Below, one piece after another: positions 28,972-38,397 of a stretch of 64,000 bases of DNA (positions are counted from its first letter, which is position 1; each line of letters opens with the position of its first letter). The translations under genes were made by a program, and so were the position numbers. The DNA is from Streptomyces pristinaespiralis (lineage in GTDB: Bacteria > Actinomycetota > Actinomycetes > Streptomycetales > Streptomycetaceae), in assembly GCF_001278075.1 (NCBI RefSeq), contig NZ_CP011340.1:5146001-5210000 (forward strand). Direction: 5' to 3'. The notes under the pieces were generated by a model that saw only the letters and a program-made list of their open reading frames with translations, searched no databases and was not told where the DNA came from.

Positions 28972-29772
28972 TCAGAACGTGGGGGCCGGGGACGGGGTGA
29001 GGACGACGAACTCCGCTCCGGCCGGGTCGTTGCACACCGCCAGCCGGCCGACGCCCTCCGCGTCGTCGGGGCCCATCGAGACCGAGCCGCCCTTCTCCCG
29101 CACGAGGGCGACCGTGGCGTCGCAGTCCGCGGTGCCGAAGACGGGGTGCCAGTAAGGCCGGTTGTCGCCCGACGAGAACAACTGCGGGACGGCCATGATG
29201 CCCCCGAACATCCGCTCGGCCGGCTGGTCCTTCGGCGTGACCATCGTGTACGTGCCGCCGCCCCCGGGGAGTTCCATGTCCTGCCCGGACCAGCCGAAGA
29301 CGGTGCCGTAGAAGGTCTGCGCGGCGGTCGAGTCGGTGGTGTAGAGCTCCACCCAGCCGAGGCTGCCCGGGGCGTCGGCCAGCTCGAGGCCCGGGTACGA
29401 GCCGGGCTGCCAGACCGCGAACTGGGCCCCCTGCGGGTCGGTGAGCTGGGCGAACCGCCCTTCGTCCGACACCTCGGAGGGCGGGGTGCGCACCGAGCCG
29501 CCGGCCTGCTCGACCGTCTTGACGGTGGAGTCGATGTCGGACGTGTGGAAGTAGACCGTCCAGGCCGGGCGGGCGCCCTCCTCGGTGAGCTGCCCGACCG
29601 CTCCCACCACCTTGCCGTCGAGCCGGAAGGACTTGTAGCTGCTCGTCTCCTGGTCGAACGCCTGGGCCTGCCAGCCGAACACGGCGCCGTAGAAGGCGGC
29701 CGCCGCGTCGATGTCGGAGGCGCCGAGGTCGAGCCAGCAGGGGGAGCCGGACACGAAGTCAGTGGTGATCAC
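28972..29772 (-). CDS. Two-domain VOC (glyoxalase/bleomycin-resistance fold) protein
   Basis: 266 residues from GTG 29772 (GGAGAAAGGG upstream). Two repeats of the VOC unit: residues about 8-125 (GSPCWLDLGASDIDAAAAFYGAVFGWQ) and about 138-262 (LGWVELYTTDSTAAQTFYGTVFGW). Each has the beta-alpha-beta-beta-beta pattern and ends in GxVxMGPDD/FAVxxDPAG-like segments (FAQLTDPQGAQFAVWQPG; LAVCNDPAGAEFVVL). Metal ligands are not clearly kept, so it may bind a small molecule rather than catalyse. It converges on ppx with seven bases between stops. Confidence 0.9.
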   Translation of the reverse strand: MITTDFVSGSPCWLDLGASDIDAAAAFYGAVFGWQAQAFDQETSSYKSFRLDGKVVGAVGQLTEEGARPAWTVYFHTSDIDSTVKTVEQAGGSVRTPPSEVSDEGRFAQLTDPQGAQFAVWQPGSYPGLELADAPGSLGWVELYTTDSTAAQTFYGTVFGWSGQDMELPGGGGTYTMVTPKDQPAERMFGGIMAVPQLFSSGDNRPYWHPVFGTADCDATVALVREKGGSVSMGPDDAEGVGRLAVCNDPAGAEFVVLTPSPAPTF

Positions 29773-29950
29773 GCGATTCCCTTTCTCCGGGACCTCCCCG
29801 GTTCTCTCCGGGGGTCTGCGCCTCAGCCTGGCACCGCGGGCGGGCCCCCGCGCGACGACGCTCCGGCCGCCGTCCGAAGGTGTCGGTACGCCCCCGGGGT
29901 GTCCTTAAAGGGGCTGTCGGGCCGTCCTGGAAGGGTGCTCGCGAGAAAGT

Positions 29951-29968
29951 TCGTGAAGTTCTTCACAA
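29951..29968. promoter_or_regulatory. Rex operator (distal) upstream of ndh
   Basis: TCGTGAAGTTCTTCACAA matches the Streptomyces Rex consensus TTGTGAANNNNTTCACAA at all but one of the 14 fixed positions. Rex is a repressor released by a high NADH/NAD+ ratio. The site is 306 bases before the ndh start and 179 bases before the VOC start, so a promoter on either side may be the target. Confidence 0.82.
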
Positions 29969-30222
29969 GGAAAAGCGTCCTGACGGGCCTCTGGAGGCTT
30001 CTGGAGGCCCTTTGTGGGCGCCTGTTGGCCCCGGACGGGCACATTCGAAGGCGGGCGGCCGACCGTGCCCCCAGAGGGCAAGGGGTGGCGGTCCAGCGGC
30101 CCCACAGCCCTAGGGGCCAGCTCAGAGGGGTGATCAACGTCCCCAGAGGCCCCGTGGTTCCCCCTGGGAACCATGACCTGGGTCACGTGGGCGGCGGAGT
30201 GTAGCAGAGTGGAGGGGAGACC

Positions 30223-30240
30223 TTGTGAAGGGGCTCACGA
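30223..30240. promoter_or_regulatory. Second, weaker Rex-like operator 34 bp before ndh
   Basis: TTGTGAAGGGGCTCACGA keeps a perfect left half (TTGTGAA) and five of seven bases in the right half. Its place just before the ribosome-binding site region of ndh fits direct repression. Confidence 0.55.
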
Positions 30241-30274
30241 GCGTCCCCTCCGAGGGGGGTGGATACTCGATGGC

Positions 30275-31654
30275 ATGAGCACCACGGAGCGTCCCAGGAT
30301 CCTCGTTGTAGGCGGTGGGTACGTAGGCCTGTACGCAGCTCGGCGCATTCTCAAGAAGATGCGCTACGGCGAGGCGACCGTCACGGTCGTCGACCCGCGG
30401 TCGTACATGACGTACCAGCCCTTCCTCCCCGAAGCTGCTGCCGGCAGCATCTCGCCTCGGCATGTCGTCGTCCCGTTGCGACGCGTGCTGCCCAAGGCTG
30501 AGGTTCTCACCGGTCGGGTCACGACCATCGACCAGGACCGCAAGGTCGCGACGGTCTCGCCGCTCGTCGGCGAGGCGTACGAGCTGCCCTTCGACTACCT
30601 GGTGATCGCCCTCGGCGCGATCTCCCGTACCTTCCCGATCCCCGGCCTCGCCGAGCAGGGCATCGGCATGAAGGGCATCGAAGAGGCCATCGGCCTGCGC
30701 AACCACGTGCTCGAGCAGCTGGACAAGGCCGACTCGACGACCGACGAGGACGTCCGCCGCAAGGCGCTGACCTTCGTCTTCGTCGGCGGCGGCTTCGCCG
30801 GCGCCGAGACCATAGGCGAGGTCGAGGACCTGGCCCGTGACGCGGCGAAGTACTACAGCAACGTCAAGCGCGAGGACATGCGTTTCATCCTCGTCGACGC
30901 CGCTGACAAGATCCTTCCCGAGGTCGGCCCGAAGCTGGGCAAGTACGGCAAGGAGCACCTCGAGGGCCGTGGGGTCGAGATCTACCTCTCCACCTCGATG
31001 GACTCCTGCGTCGACGGCCACGTGGTGCTGAAGAACGGCCTCGAGGTCGACTCCAACACCATCGTGTGGACCGCCGGTGTGAAGCCGAACCCGGCGCTGG
31101 CCCGCTACGGCCTGCCGCTCGGCCCCCGCGGCCACGTGGACTGCAGCGAGAAGCTCCAGGTCCAGGGCACCGACTACATCTGGGCCGCCGGCGACAACGC
31201 CCAGGTCCCGGACATGGCCGCCCGCAAGGCCGGTGTCGAGAACGCCTGGTGCCCGCCGAACGCCCAGCACGCGCTGCGCCAGGCCAAGGTCCTCGGCGAC
31301 AACGTCATCTCCGGGATGCGCGGCTTCCCGCAGAAGGACTACGAGCACGCGAACAAGGGTGCGGTCGCCGGTCTCGGCCTGCACAAGGGCGTCGCGATGA
31401 TCGTCATGGGCAAGATGAAGATCAAGCTCAAGGGCCGGCTCGCCTGGTACATGCACCGTGGCTACCACGGCATGGCCATGCCGACCTGGAACCGCAAGAT
31501 CCGCGTGTTCGCCGACTGGACGCTGGCGATGTTCCTCAAGCGCGAGGTCGTCTCCCTCGGCGCGATGGAGAGCCCCCGCGAGGAGTTCTACGAGGCGGCC
31601 AAGCCGGCTCCGGCCGTCGCCAAGCCGGAGGCCGAGAAGGCCAAGGCCTCCTAG
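30275..31654 (+). CDS. ndh: Type II NADH dehydrogenase (non-proton-pumping NADH:quinone oxidoreductase)
   Basis: 459 residues, ATG 30275. It oxidises NADH at the inner membrane face and reduces menaquinone. FAD site: PRILVVGGGYVGLYAARRI (8-26). NADH site: FVFVGGGFAGAETIGEVEDL (about 168-187). The second FAD contact is YIWAAGDNAQVPD (about 302). The quinone/membrane end has ENAWCPPNAQHALRQAKVLG and the C-terminal amphipathic part WYMHRGYHGMAMPTWNRKIRVFADWTL. The tail is Ala/Lys/Pro/Glu-rich. Monocistronic: a 17-bp hairpin follows directly. Two Rex-like sites upstream indicate control by the NADH/NAD+ ratio. Confidence 0.97.
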   Translation: MSTTERPRILVVGGGYVGLYAARRILKKMRYGEATVTVVDPRSYMTYQPFLPEAAAGSISPRHVVVPLRRVLPKAEVLTGRVTTIDQDRKVATVSPLVGEAYELPFDYLVIALGAISRTFPIPGLAEQGIGMKGIEEAIGLRNHVLEQLDKADSTTDEDVRRKALTFVFVGGGFAGAETIGEVEDLARDAAKYYSNVKREDMRFILVDAADKILPEVGPKLGKYGKEHLEGRGVEIYLSTSMDSCVDGHVVLKNGLEVDSNTIVWTAGVKPNPALARYGLPLGPRGHVDCSEKLQVQGTDYIWAAGDNAQVPDMAARKAGVENAWCPPNAQHALRQAKVLGDNVISGMRGFPQKDYEHANKGAVAGLGLHKGVAMIVMGKMKIKLKGRLAWYMHRGYHGMAMPTWNRKIRVFADWTLAMFLKREVVSLGAMESPREEFYEAAKPAPAVAKPEAEKAKAS

Positions 31655-31668
31655 TCGTACCGCTGTCC

Positions 31669-31712
31669 CCGAAGGGGCCGCCCGCCATCCGTGGTGCGGG
31701 CGGCCCCTTCGG
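31669..31712 (+). terminator. ndh terminator hairpin
   Basis: A perfect 17-bp stem (CCGAAGGGGCCGCCCGC and complement) with a 10-base loop, 15 bases after the ndh stop. Confidence 0.88.
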
Positions 31713-31921
31713 CGTTCCCGCATGCCCTGGAGCTGCCCGGCGCCGGGGTCCGCGCGCGGCCGACTCCGACCAGGTGCCGTTCCCGGCCTTTTTGCCTGTG
31801 CATTGCGTAGCGCGGGGAAGCACACACGGTGGTCACGTTGTTGAGGGAACCGAACCGTGCAGACCCGCGGTGCGGGGCTGGCGGGGCGTTCGTGGGAACC
31901 ACCGTCACGGAGGTGTGCGCC

Positions 31922-33211
31922 ATGGCCGATGCCGCACTGCGGCTGACCACTCTCGCCGAGGAACTGCTGGGGGCGCCGCTCCCGGTCCGCGTCCGCGCCT
32001 GGGACGGCAGCGAAGCCGGGCCGCCGGGCGCGCCCACCCTCGTCGTACGCCACCGGCGCGCCCTGCGGCGGCTGTTGTGGCGCCCGGGCGAGCTGGGGCT
32101 CGCCCGGGCCTGGGTCGCCGGGGAGGTCGACGTCGACGGCGACCTGTACGAGGCGCTGGACCTGCTCGCCGGGATCTTCTGGGAACGCGGCGACGGGCGG
32201 GGGAGCGCCCTGCGCGCCGCGCGTGACCCGAGGCTGCGGGCGGCCGCCCTCGGTCTGCTGAAGCTCGGCGGGCCGCTGCCTCCGCCGGCCCCGCCCGCGG
32301 AGGAGGTGCGCCGCCGCACGGGCCCGCTGCACACCAAGCGGCGCGACAAGGAGGCCATCAGCCACCACTACGACGTCGGCAACGACTTCTACGAGCTCGT
32401 GCTCGGGCCCTCCATGGTCTACTCGTGCGCCTACTGGGACGAGGCGGGCACCCTGGAGGAGGCCCAGCGCGCCAAGCTCGACCTGGTCTGCCGCAAGCTC
32501 GGCCTGAAGGAGGGCGACCGGCTCCTCGACGTGGGCTGCGGCTGGGGTTCCATGGCCGTCCACGCCGCCCGCGAGTACGGCGCCCGGGTCACCGGCGTGA
32601 CACTCTCCCGCGAGCAGGCCCTCTACGCCCGCAAGCGCATCGCCGACGAGGGTCTGACCGACCGGATCGAGATCCGGGTCCAGGACTACCGGGACGTCAG
32701 GGACGGTCCGTACGACGCCATTTCGTCCATCGGCATGGCCGAACACGTCGGCCGGGTCCGCTACCGCGAGTACGCCGACCAGCTGTTCTCGCTCCTCGTA
32801 CCGGGTGGACGGCTGCTCAACCACCAGATCGCCCGCCGCCCGGAGAAGGACGAATCCGCCTACCGGGTGGACGAGTTCATCGACCGGTACGTCTTCCCCG
32901 ACGGGGAGCTCGCGCCCCTCGGCCGGACCGTCGCCACCCTGGAGGACGCGGGCTTCGAGGTCCGGGACGTCCATGCCCTGCGTGAGCACTACGCCCGCAC
33001 CCTGCGCGCCTGGGTCGCCGGCCTCGAGAAGGCGTGGCCCGAGGCCGCGCGGGCCACGACGGCCGGCCGGGCCCGGGTGTGGCGGCTCTACATGGCCGCC
33101 TCCGCGGTCTCGTTCGAGCGCAACAGGATCGGCGTCAACCAGATCCTCGCGGTGCGGACCCCCGACAGCGGCAGCTCGGGAGTGCCGCTGCGGAACCCCG
33201 ACTGGCGCTGA
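31922..33211 (+). CDS. Cyclopropane-fatty-acyl-phospholipid synthase family methyltransferase
   Basis: 429 residues; ATG 31922 is chosen because GGAGG lies eight bases upstream. The N-terminal 130 residues form the lipid-binding, non-catalytic domain found in CFA synthases (RHRRALRRLLWRPGELGLARAWVAGEVDVDGDLYEAL region). The catalytic domain starts at HYDVGNDFYELVLG (about 146) with SYAY-like SMVYSCAYW, SAM motif LLDVGCGWGSMAVHAA (about 200), QDYRDV, and SIGMAEHVG with the bicarbonate-site Glu. It converts membrane cis-unsaturated acyl chains to cyclopropane or methyl-branched chains with SAM. Ends in a 20-bp hairpin facing the ABC permease. Confidence 0.93.
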   Translation: MADAALRLTTLAEELLGAPLPVRVRAWDGSEAGPPGAPTLVVRHRRALRRLLWRPGELGLARAWVAGEVDVDGDLYEALDLLAGIFWERGDGRGSALRAARDPRLRAAALGLLKLGGPLPPPAPPAEEVRRRTGPLHTKRRDKEAISHHYDVGNDFYELVLGPSMVYSCAYWDEAGTLEEAQRAKLDLVCRKLGLKEGDRLLDVGCGWGSMAVHAAREYGARVTGVTLSREQALYARKRIADEGLTDRIEIRVQDYRDVRDGPYDAISSIGMAEHVGRVRYREYADQLFSLLVPGGRLLNHQIARRPEKDESAYRVDEFIDRYVFPDGELAPLGRTVATLEDAGFEVRDVHALREHYARTLRAWVAGLEKAWPEAARATTAGRARVWRLYMAASAVSFERNRIGVNQILAVRTPDSGSSGVPLRNPDWR

Positions 33212-33245
33212 GCGACCGGCGACCGGCGCCCGGCGCACGAACGAC

Positions 33246-33290
33246 GCAGGGCCCCGTGGGCGTGCGGTGCGCACGCCCACGGGGCCCTGC
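33246..33290. terminator. 20-bp bidirectional hairpin between cfa-like and ABC permease genes
   Basis: A perfect 20-bp stem (GCAGGGCCCCGTGGGCGTGC and complement) with loop GGTGC; the longest stem in the window. It ends the cfa-like gene (+) and the ABC operon (-). Confidence 0.9.
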
Positions 33291-33301
33291 CCCGGGAACC
33301 G

Positions 33302-35839
33302 CTACTCCGTCTTGATCGCGGTCAGCATGTTCAGCTTCGCCGCGCTCCGGGCCGGCCACATCGCGGCCAGCACACCGACCACACCCGCCAGCAGCAGGAA
33401 GATCGCGATCCGGTCCCACGGCATGACCAGCACATAGCCGGGGATCTCCTTGCGGATCGTCTCGCCGATGGCCCAGGCGAGGAACGAGCCGAGACCGATG
33501 CCGACCACCGCGCCGAAGACCGAGATCACCACGGCCTCCAGCCGGATCATCCGCTTCACCTTGCCGCGGTCGAGGCCGATCGCCCGCAGCATGCCGATCT
33601 CCTGCTGACGCTCGAAGACGGACATCGCCAGGGTGTTGATGACGCCGAGCACCGCGATGATCAGGGCCATCGCCAGCAGCCCGTACATGATGTTCAGCGC
33701 CGTGTTGATGAACCCGCCGAACATGTTCCGGATGTCCTGCTGGTCCATGATGCTCATCGCCGGGTTGTCTCCCAGCGCGTCGACCAGCGCCTGCTCGTTC
33801 GCCGCGCTCGCGCCGCCGTCCATCGTCACCCAGACCTCGGGGATGTACGGCTTCGGCTCGTAGGGGGCGACGACGTCGGTGGCGACCAGGATCGGGGACA
33901 GGAACTCGTTGCCCTTGTAGACGGCGCCGACCGTCAGGTTCTTGGTCTCCTTCTTGCCCTCCTGGCCGAACTCGGCAGGCAGGGTGTCACCGGTCTTCCA
34001 GCCGTTCGACCTGGCGGTGTCGTCGTCGACCGCGATCTGCCCCTTGCCGAGCGTGGCCAGCGAGCCGGAGACCGTCTCCAGGTCGAAGACCTTCTCCACG
34101 TCGCCCGGGGTGACCGCGGACGCCGAGTGCCACTTGCCCTTGATCTCCATCGAGGACGCCTGCTGCGGGGAGACGGCGCTGATGCCCTTCGCCTTCTCGA
34201 TCGCGTCGAGCGCCGACTTGTCCAGCGCGCCGCCGCCCGCCATCGAGACCATGTAGTCGGCCCTGATGTTGTCCGTGGTCATCTGGTCGACGGCGCGGCC
34301 CATCGTGGCGCCGAGCACCGAGATCCCGGTGACCAGGGTGAGGCCGATCGCCAGCGCGGAGGCGGTGGCACCCGTACGGCGCGGGTTGCGCACCGCGTTC
34401 TGCCCGGCGAGCTTGCCCGACACCCCGAAGACGCGGTGCAGCAGCGGCCGCACCAGCGCGATCACCGGGCGGGACAGCAGCGGGATCAGGACGATGATGC
34501 CGACCAGCGCCAGGAACGCGCCGCCTCCGATGATCATCCGGCCGTCAGAACCGGCCGCCGCACCGGCGACGATCGCGGCCGCGCCGAGCAGGGTGATCAC
34601 ACCGCCGATGGTGTTCCGCAGCACCAGCGACCTGGTCGTCGCGACCGCGTGCACGCTGCTCATCGCCGCCACCGGCGGGATCTTCGCGGCCCGGCGGGCG
34701 GGCAGCCAGGCCGCCAGCACCGTGATCAGCACACCGACGGCCAGGGCGGCGGCCACCGCGGTGGGCGAGACGACCAGCGGTCCCGCGGGGACCTTGGCGC
34801 CGAAGGTGCTCATCGCCGACCGCAGACCCGTCGCCAGGCCGAGGCCCAGCACGAAGCCGACCACCGAGGCGACGGCCCCGACGACCAGCGCCTCGAGGAT
34901 CACCGAGCGCTTGACCTGCCGGCGGGAGGCGCCGACGGCGCGCATCAGCGCCAGCTCCCTGGTGCGCTGGGCGACCAGCATGGTGAAGGTGTTGGCGATC
35001 AGGAAGACGCCGACGAACAGGGCGATGGCCGCGAACGCGAGCAGCATCGTGTTCATGTTCGACAGACCGCTCTCGATCTGCCTCGCCTGCTCGTCGGCCA
35101 GCTCCTGGCCGGTCTGCGCCTCGGAGTCCTCGGGCAGCAGCGGTTTCACGGCCGCCAGGATCTTCGTGTCCGAGGCGCCGGCCTCGGCGGTCACGGTGAC
35201 GTCCGAGAAGTAGCCGGGCTGCAGGTACAGCCGCTGCGCCACGGCGGTGTCGAAGAGGACCAGGCTGCCGCCCGCGTTCACCGCGCCGTCCTCGGTGGAG
35301 AAGACACCGGCGAGGGTGTACTCCTTCACCGGCCCGTTGGTGGCCACCCGCACGGTGTCGCCGACCTTGTACCCGCCCTTGGCGGCGGAGTCCTTGTCGA
35401 GGGCGATCTCGCCGTCCTCGCGCGGCCCCGCACCGTCGGTGAAGGTGTACGCGGCGTCCTTGCCGTCCTTGCCCGGGGCGAAGTTCGCGCCGGTGTTGGA
35501 CCAGCCGTTGCCGATGAGCTTGCCGTCCTGGTCGGCGACGCCGGCGAAACCGGAGACCCGGCCGGCGGCGGTGGCCACACCGTCGACGCCCCGGATCCTC
35601 TCCAGGGTCTTCTCGTCGATACCGGCGTCCTTCGTCGCCTCGCTCGGGTCGATGTAGGTCGTCACGGCGACCGCGACGTTGTCGTAGCTCTTGGCGGACT
35701 GGTTGCGGTAGGCGTTGCCGAGGGTGTCGGTGAAGACCAGGGTGCCGGAGACGAAGGCCACGCCGAGCATCACGGCGAGCACGGTCATCAACAGCCTGGC
35801 CTTGTGCGCGAGCACATTGCGCAGGGCGGTACGGAACAT
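33302..35839 (-). CDS. MacB/FtsX-type ABC transporter permease, duplicated form
   Basis: 845 residues, ATG 35839. The first transmembrane helix (about 17-38, ARLLMTVLAVMLGVAFVSGTLVF) is followed by a large outer MacB_PCD-like domain (about 45-240). The first FtsX core is TTMLL... LFVGVFLIANTFTMLVAQRTRELALMRAVGASRRQVKRSVI (helices about 268-400); then come two central helices (about 425-475), a second outer domain (about 505-690) and a second FtsX core with VLGVINTLAMSVFERQQEIGMLRAIGLDRGKVKRMI (about 725-845). The coupling segment E-I/L-x-x-x-R-A-x-G occurs twice, so one chain supplies both permease halves. It works with the ATPase directly upstream, probably in export or envelope stress response rather than import, since no binding protein is present. 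Confidence 0.94.
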   Translation of the reverse strand: MFRTALRNVLAHKARLLMTVLAVMLGVAFVSGTLVFTDTLGNAYRNQSAKSYDNVAVAVTTYIDPSEATKDAGIDEKTLERIRGVDGVATAAGRVSGFAGVADQDGKLIGNGWSNTGANFAPGKDGKDAAYTFTDGAGPREDGEIALDKDSAAKGGYKVGDTVRVATNGPVKEYTLAGVFSTEDGAVNAGGSLVLFDTAVAQRLYLQPGYFSDVTVTAEAGASDTKILAAVKPLLPEDSEAQTGQELADEQARQIESGLSNMNTMLLAFAAIALFVGVFLIANTFTMLVAQRTRELALMRAVGASRRQVKRSVILEALVVGAVASVVGFVLGLGLATGLRSAMSTFGAKVPAGPLVVSPTAVAAALAVGVLITVLAAWLPARRAAKIPPVAAMSSVHAVATTRSLVLRNTIGGVITLLGAAAIVAGAAAGSDGRMIIGGGAFLALVGIIVLIPLLSRPVIALVRPLLHRVFGVSGKLAGQNAVRNPRRTGATASALAIGLTLVTGISVLGATMGRAVDQMTTDNIRADYMVSMAGGGALDKSALDAIEKAKGISAVSPQQASSMEIKGKWHSASAVTPGDVEKVFDLETVSGSLATLGKGQIAVDDDTARSNGWKTGDTLPAEFGQEGKKETKNLTVGAVYKGNEFLSPILVATDVVAPYEPKPYIPEVWVTMDGGASAANEQALVDALGDNPAMSIMDQQDIRNMFGGFINTALNIMYGLLAMALIIAVLGVINTLAMSVFERQQEIGMLRAIGLDRGKVKRMIRLEAVVISVFGAVVGIGLGSFLAWAIGETIRKEIPGYVLVMPWDRIAIFLLLAGVVGVLAAMWPARSAAKLNMLTAIKTE

Positions 35840-36051
35840 GTGGGTGTCCTGGGAACGGGCACCGGCGTCCTGCGGGCGGCCCGGCGGGGCCGGCCGGGGG
35901 CCGGGCGGTGACAGGTGAGGTCTTGAGGGGGCGCGCGGGGCGGGGGCGCGGGCTGCGCGGCCGCCAGGGGCGCCGGGGCGTGCCGAGACAGCCGCCGGGG
36001 CGGGCGCGCCGGCCCCGGGCGGGGAGACGGGCCGGGAAGGGCCCGGTGACG

Positions 36052-36822
<771 letters not shown>

Positions 36823-37187
36823 GAGGGGAACTCCTGTCGGGGGTGTGCCGTGCTGACCACACCATCCTGTCCGCGCCGGCGCCGCGAATCGTCAGTCCCG
36901 GTGCCCGTTCCAAGGGCCCTCTCCGGTCGGACCGGCCCGCCCGTTCCTCCTCCTTGGGGATGACGGCGCCCCTGAGAGGCGACGGGGGTGGCGGAGGGCG
37001 CTTTTACGTCATTCCCGGGGGACCGGGGCGGCTGCCACAGGCGGTTCGAGGGGGGTGCGAACACACCCCGACCTGGCCTGACGCTCCCTCAGGAGCCAAT
37101 GGGACAAGTCAAGATCGGGCCATGGCCCCGATGGCGGGACGATCTGCACCGATAGGCTCGGGTGCCAACGCGGAGCCCTCGCGCCAC
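36823..37187. other. Gene-free divergent region between ABC operon and bldA
   Basis: 365 bases with no gene. Contains the hairpin GGGGTG-CGAACA-CACCCC (37052-37069), itself overlapped by GTTCG-N9-CGAAC (37044-37062), and the bldA promoter candidate. These repeats could be operators for the tRNA gene or the ABC operon. Confidence 0.5.
37153..37158 (+). promoter_or_regulatory. Candidate -10 box of bldA
   Basis: TAGGCT lies 29 bases upstream of the mature tRNA 5' end, which would place initiation about 22-24 bases before the tRNA. No clear -35 hexamer is visible 17-18 bases upstream. Confidence 0.45.
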
Positions 37188-37269
37188 GCCCGGGTGGTGG
37201 AATGCAGACACGGCGAGCTTAAACCTCGCTGCCCCTCGGGGCGTGCCGGTTCAAGTCCGGCTCCGGGCA
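37188..37269 (+). tRNA. bldA: tRNA-Leu(UAA), developmental tRNA bldA
   Basis: A full class II cloverleaf. Acceptor GCCCGGG pairs with TCCGGGC; D-arm GTGG-loop-CAC; anticodon stem GCGAG/CTCGC with loop CTTAAAC, so the anticodon is TAA, which reads UUA; the long variable arm has the stem GCCCCTCGGGGC (37230-37241); T-arm GCCGG-TTCAAGT-CCGGC; discriminator A. CCA is not encoded (CCT follows). This is the only tRNA that reads UUA efficiently in Streptomyces, and UUA occurs almost only in genes for morphology and secondary metabolism, hence the bald phenotype of mutants. Two genes in this window carry TTA (codon 11 of the gene at 1630-2919; codon 76 of the gene at 49163-49564). Confidence 0.97.
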
Positions 37270-37435
37270 CCTCGACGCCCCACCGCCCGGCACCCGCCCG
37301 ACCCTCCGTGGGAGCCCCGTGCCGCGCTCCTCTGTCACGATCCCGGAAAGATCCTCCCCGAGCACTAGAGTGTTCGCTTTGCTTCCGCATTACTCTTGAC
37401 ATCTAGGCCGCGCACGGTGGCCAAGGAGGAGTGAG

Positions 37436-38311
37436 ATGAGGAGCAGCAACCCGGTCTTCTCGCGACGGGGGTTCAGCCGCGACAACGGCTACGCCGGCTT
37501 CAACGCGCAGCAGCAGCCGCAGGCCGGGGGCCCCGCCGTAGGAACCAACCCCTACGCACAGGGCGCCGGCAACCCTTACGCGACCAACCCCTACGCCCCG
37601 GCGGACACCCAGTACGACGCCCCGGCGCCCGTCCGTACGGACGCCATGACGATGGACGACGTCGTCACGCGCACCGGCATGACGCTGGGCACCGTGGTTC
37701 TCGGCGCGGTCCTCGCCTGGGCCGTCCTGCCGGTCTCGCCCAGCAGCTACGGCATCGCCATCGGCTCGGCCCTCGTGGCCTTCGTCCTCGCGATCGTCCA
37801 GTCCTTCAAGCGCACCCCGTCGCCCGCGCTGATCCTGAGCTACGCCGCCTTCGAGGGCATCTTCCTCGGCGTGATCAGCGAGATGTACAACAGCCGCTGG
37901 GACGGCGCGCCCTTCCAGGCGGTGCTCGGCACCATGGCCGTCACCGGCGCCATGCTGTTCGTGTACAAGCAGCGCTGGATCCGGGTCACCGCGCGGTACG
38001 CCCGCGTCGGCATGACCATCGCGATCGCCTTCATCGCCGTCATGGCGGTGAACCTGCTGCTCGTGGTCTTCGGCGTCGCCGACGACGGCGGTCTGCGCAG
38101 CTTCGGGCCGCTCGGCGTGATCGTCGGCATCCTGGCCATCCTGATCGGCTGCTTCTTCCTCACTCTGAACTTCAAGGAGATCGAGGACGGAATCACCTAC
38201 GGCGCGCCGCGCCAGGAGTCCTGGCTGGCCGCCTTCGGCCTGACCGTGACACTGGTGTGGATCTACCTGGAGATGCTGCGTCTGGTGGCGATCTTCAGCG
38301 GCGACGACTAG
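37436..38311 (+). CDS. Bax inhibitor-1 / YccA-family membrane protein
   Basis: 291 residues, ATG 37436 behind AAGGAGG. A cytoplasmic N-terminus of about 70 residues rich in Gln, Asn, Tyr and Pro carries the repeat NPYA three times (TNPYAQG, GNPYATNPYAP). Then come seven hydrophobic helices (about 82-290), with SYAAFEGIFLGVISEMYNS and the C-terminal acidic residues typical of the family. YccA/BI-1 proteins act as pH-sensitive Ca leak channels or inhibitors of FtsH; the role in Streptomyces is not known. An AT-rich patch 20-60 bases upstream should hold its promoter. Terminated by a hairpin 30 bases downstream. Confidence 0.94.
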   Translation: MRSSNPVFSRRGFSRDNGYAGFNAQQQPQAGGPAVGTNPYAQGAGNPYATNPYAPADTQYDAPAPVRTDAMTMDDVVTRTGMTLGTVVLGAVLAWAVLPVSPSSYGIAIGSALVAFVLAIVQSFKRTPSPALILSYAAFEGIFLGVISEMYNSRWDGAPFQAVLGTMAVTGAMLFVYKQRWIRVTARYARVGMTIAIAFIAVMAVNLLLVVFGVADDGGLRSFGPLGVIVGILAILIGCFFLTLNFKEIEDGITYGAPRQESWLAAFGLTVTLVWIYLEMLRLVAIFSGDD

Positions 38312-38341
38312 TCGGCGCGGCGGCCGGGCCACCGGTCGCAC

Positions 38342-38374
38342 GAAGGGCCCGCAGGCACTGCCTGCGGGCCCTTC
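38342..38374. terminator. Hairpin between BI-1 gene and DUF4287 gene
   Basis: A 16-base arm GAAGGGCCCGCAGGCA with its complement around a single C. In RNA a 13-bp stem with a 7-base loop forms. It serves the convergent pair. Confidence 0.82.
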
Positions 38375-38397
38375 CTCGTGTGCGGCACCTGAGGCCA

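Larger units (their letters stand above)
29773..30274. other. Long gene-free regulatory spacer upstream of ndh
   Basis: 502 bases between the divergent VOC and ndh genes; no gene seen. It contains one strong and one weaker Rex-type operator (listed separately), a perfect palindrome TGACC-TG-GGTCA (30174-30185), and several variants of the string CCCCAGAGG with its complement (about 30070, 30105, 30141). Confidence 0.6.

Noticed and set aside
30134..33280. A 1,048-codon open frame on the minus strand opposite ndh and the cfa-like gene
   Set aside because: Shadow of high-GC third positions; opposite strand of two clear enzymes, no family match or start signal.
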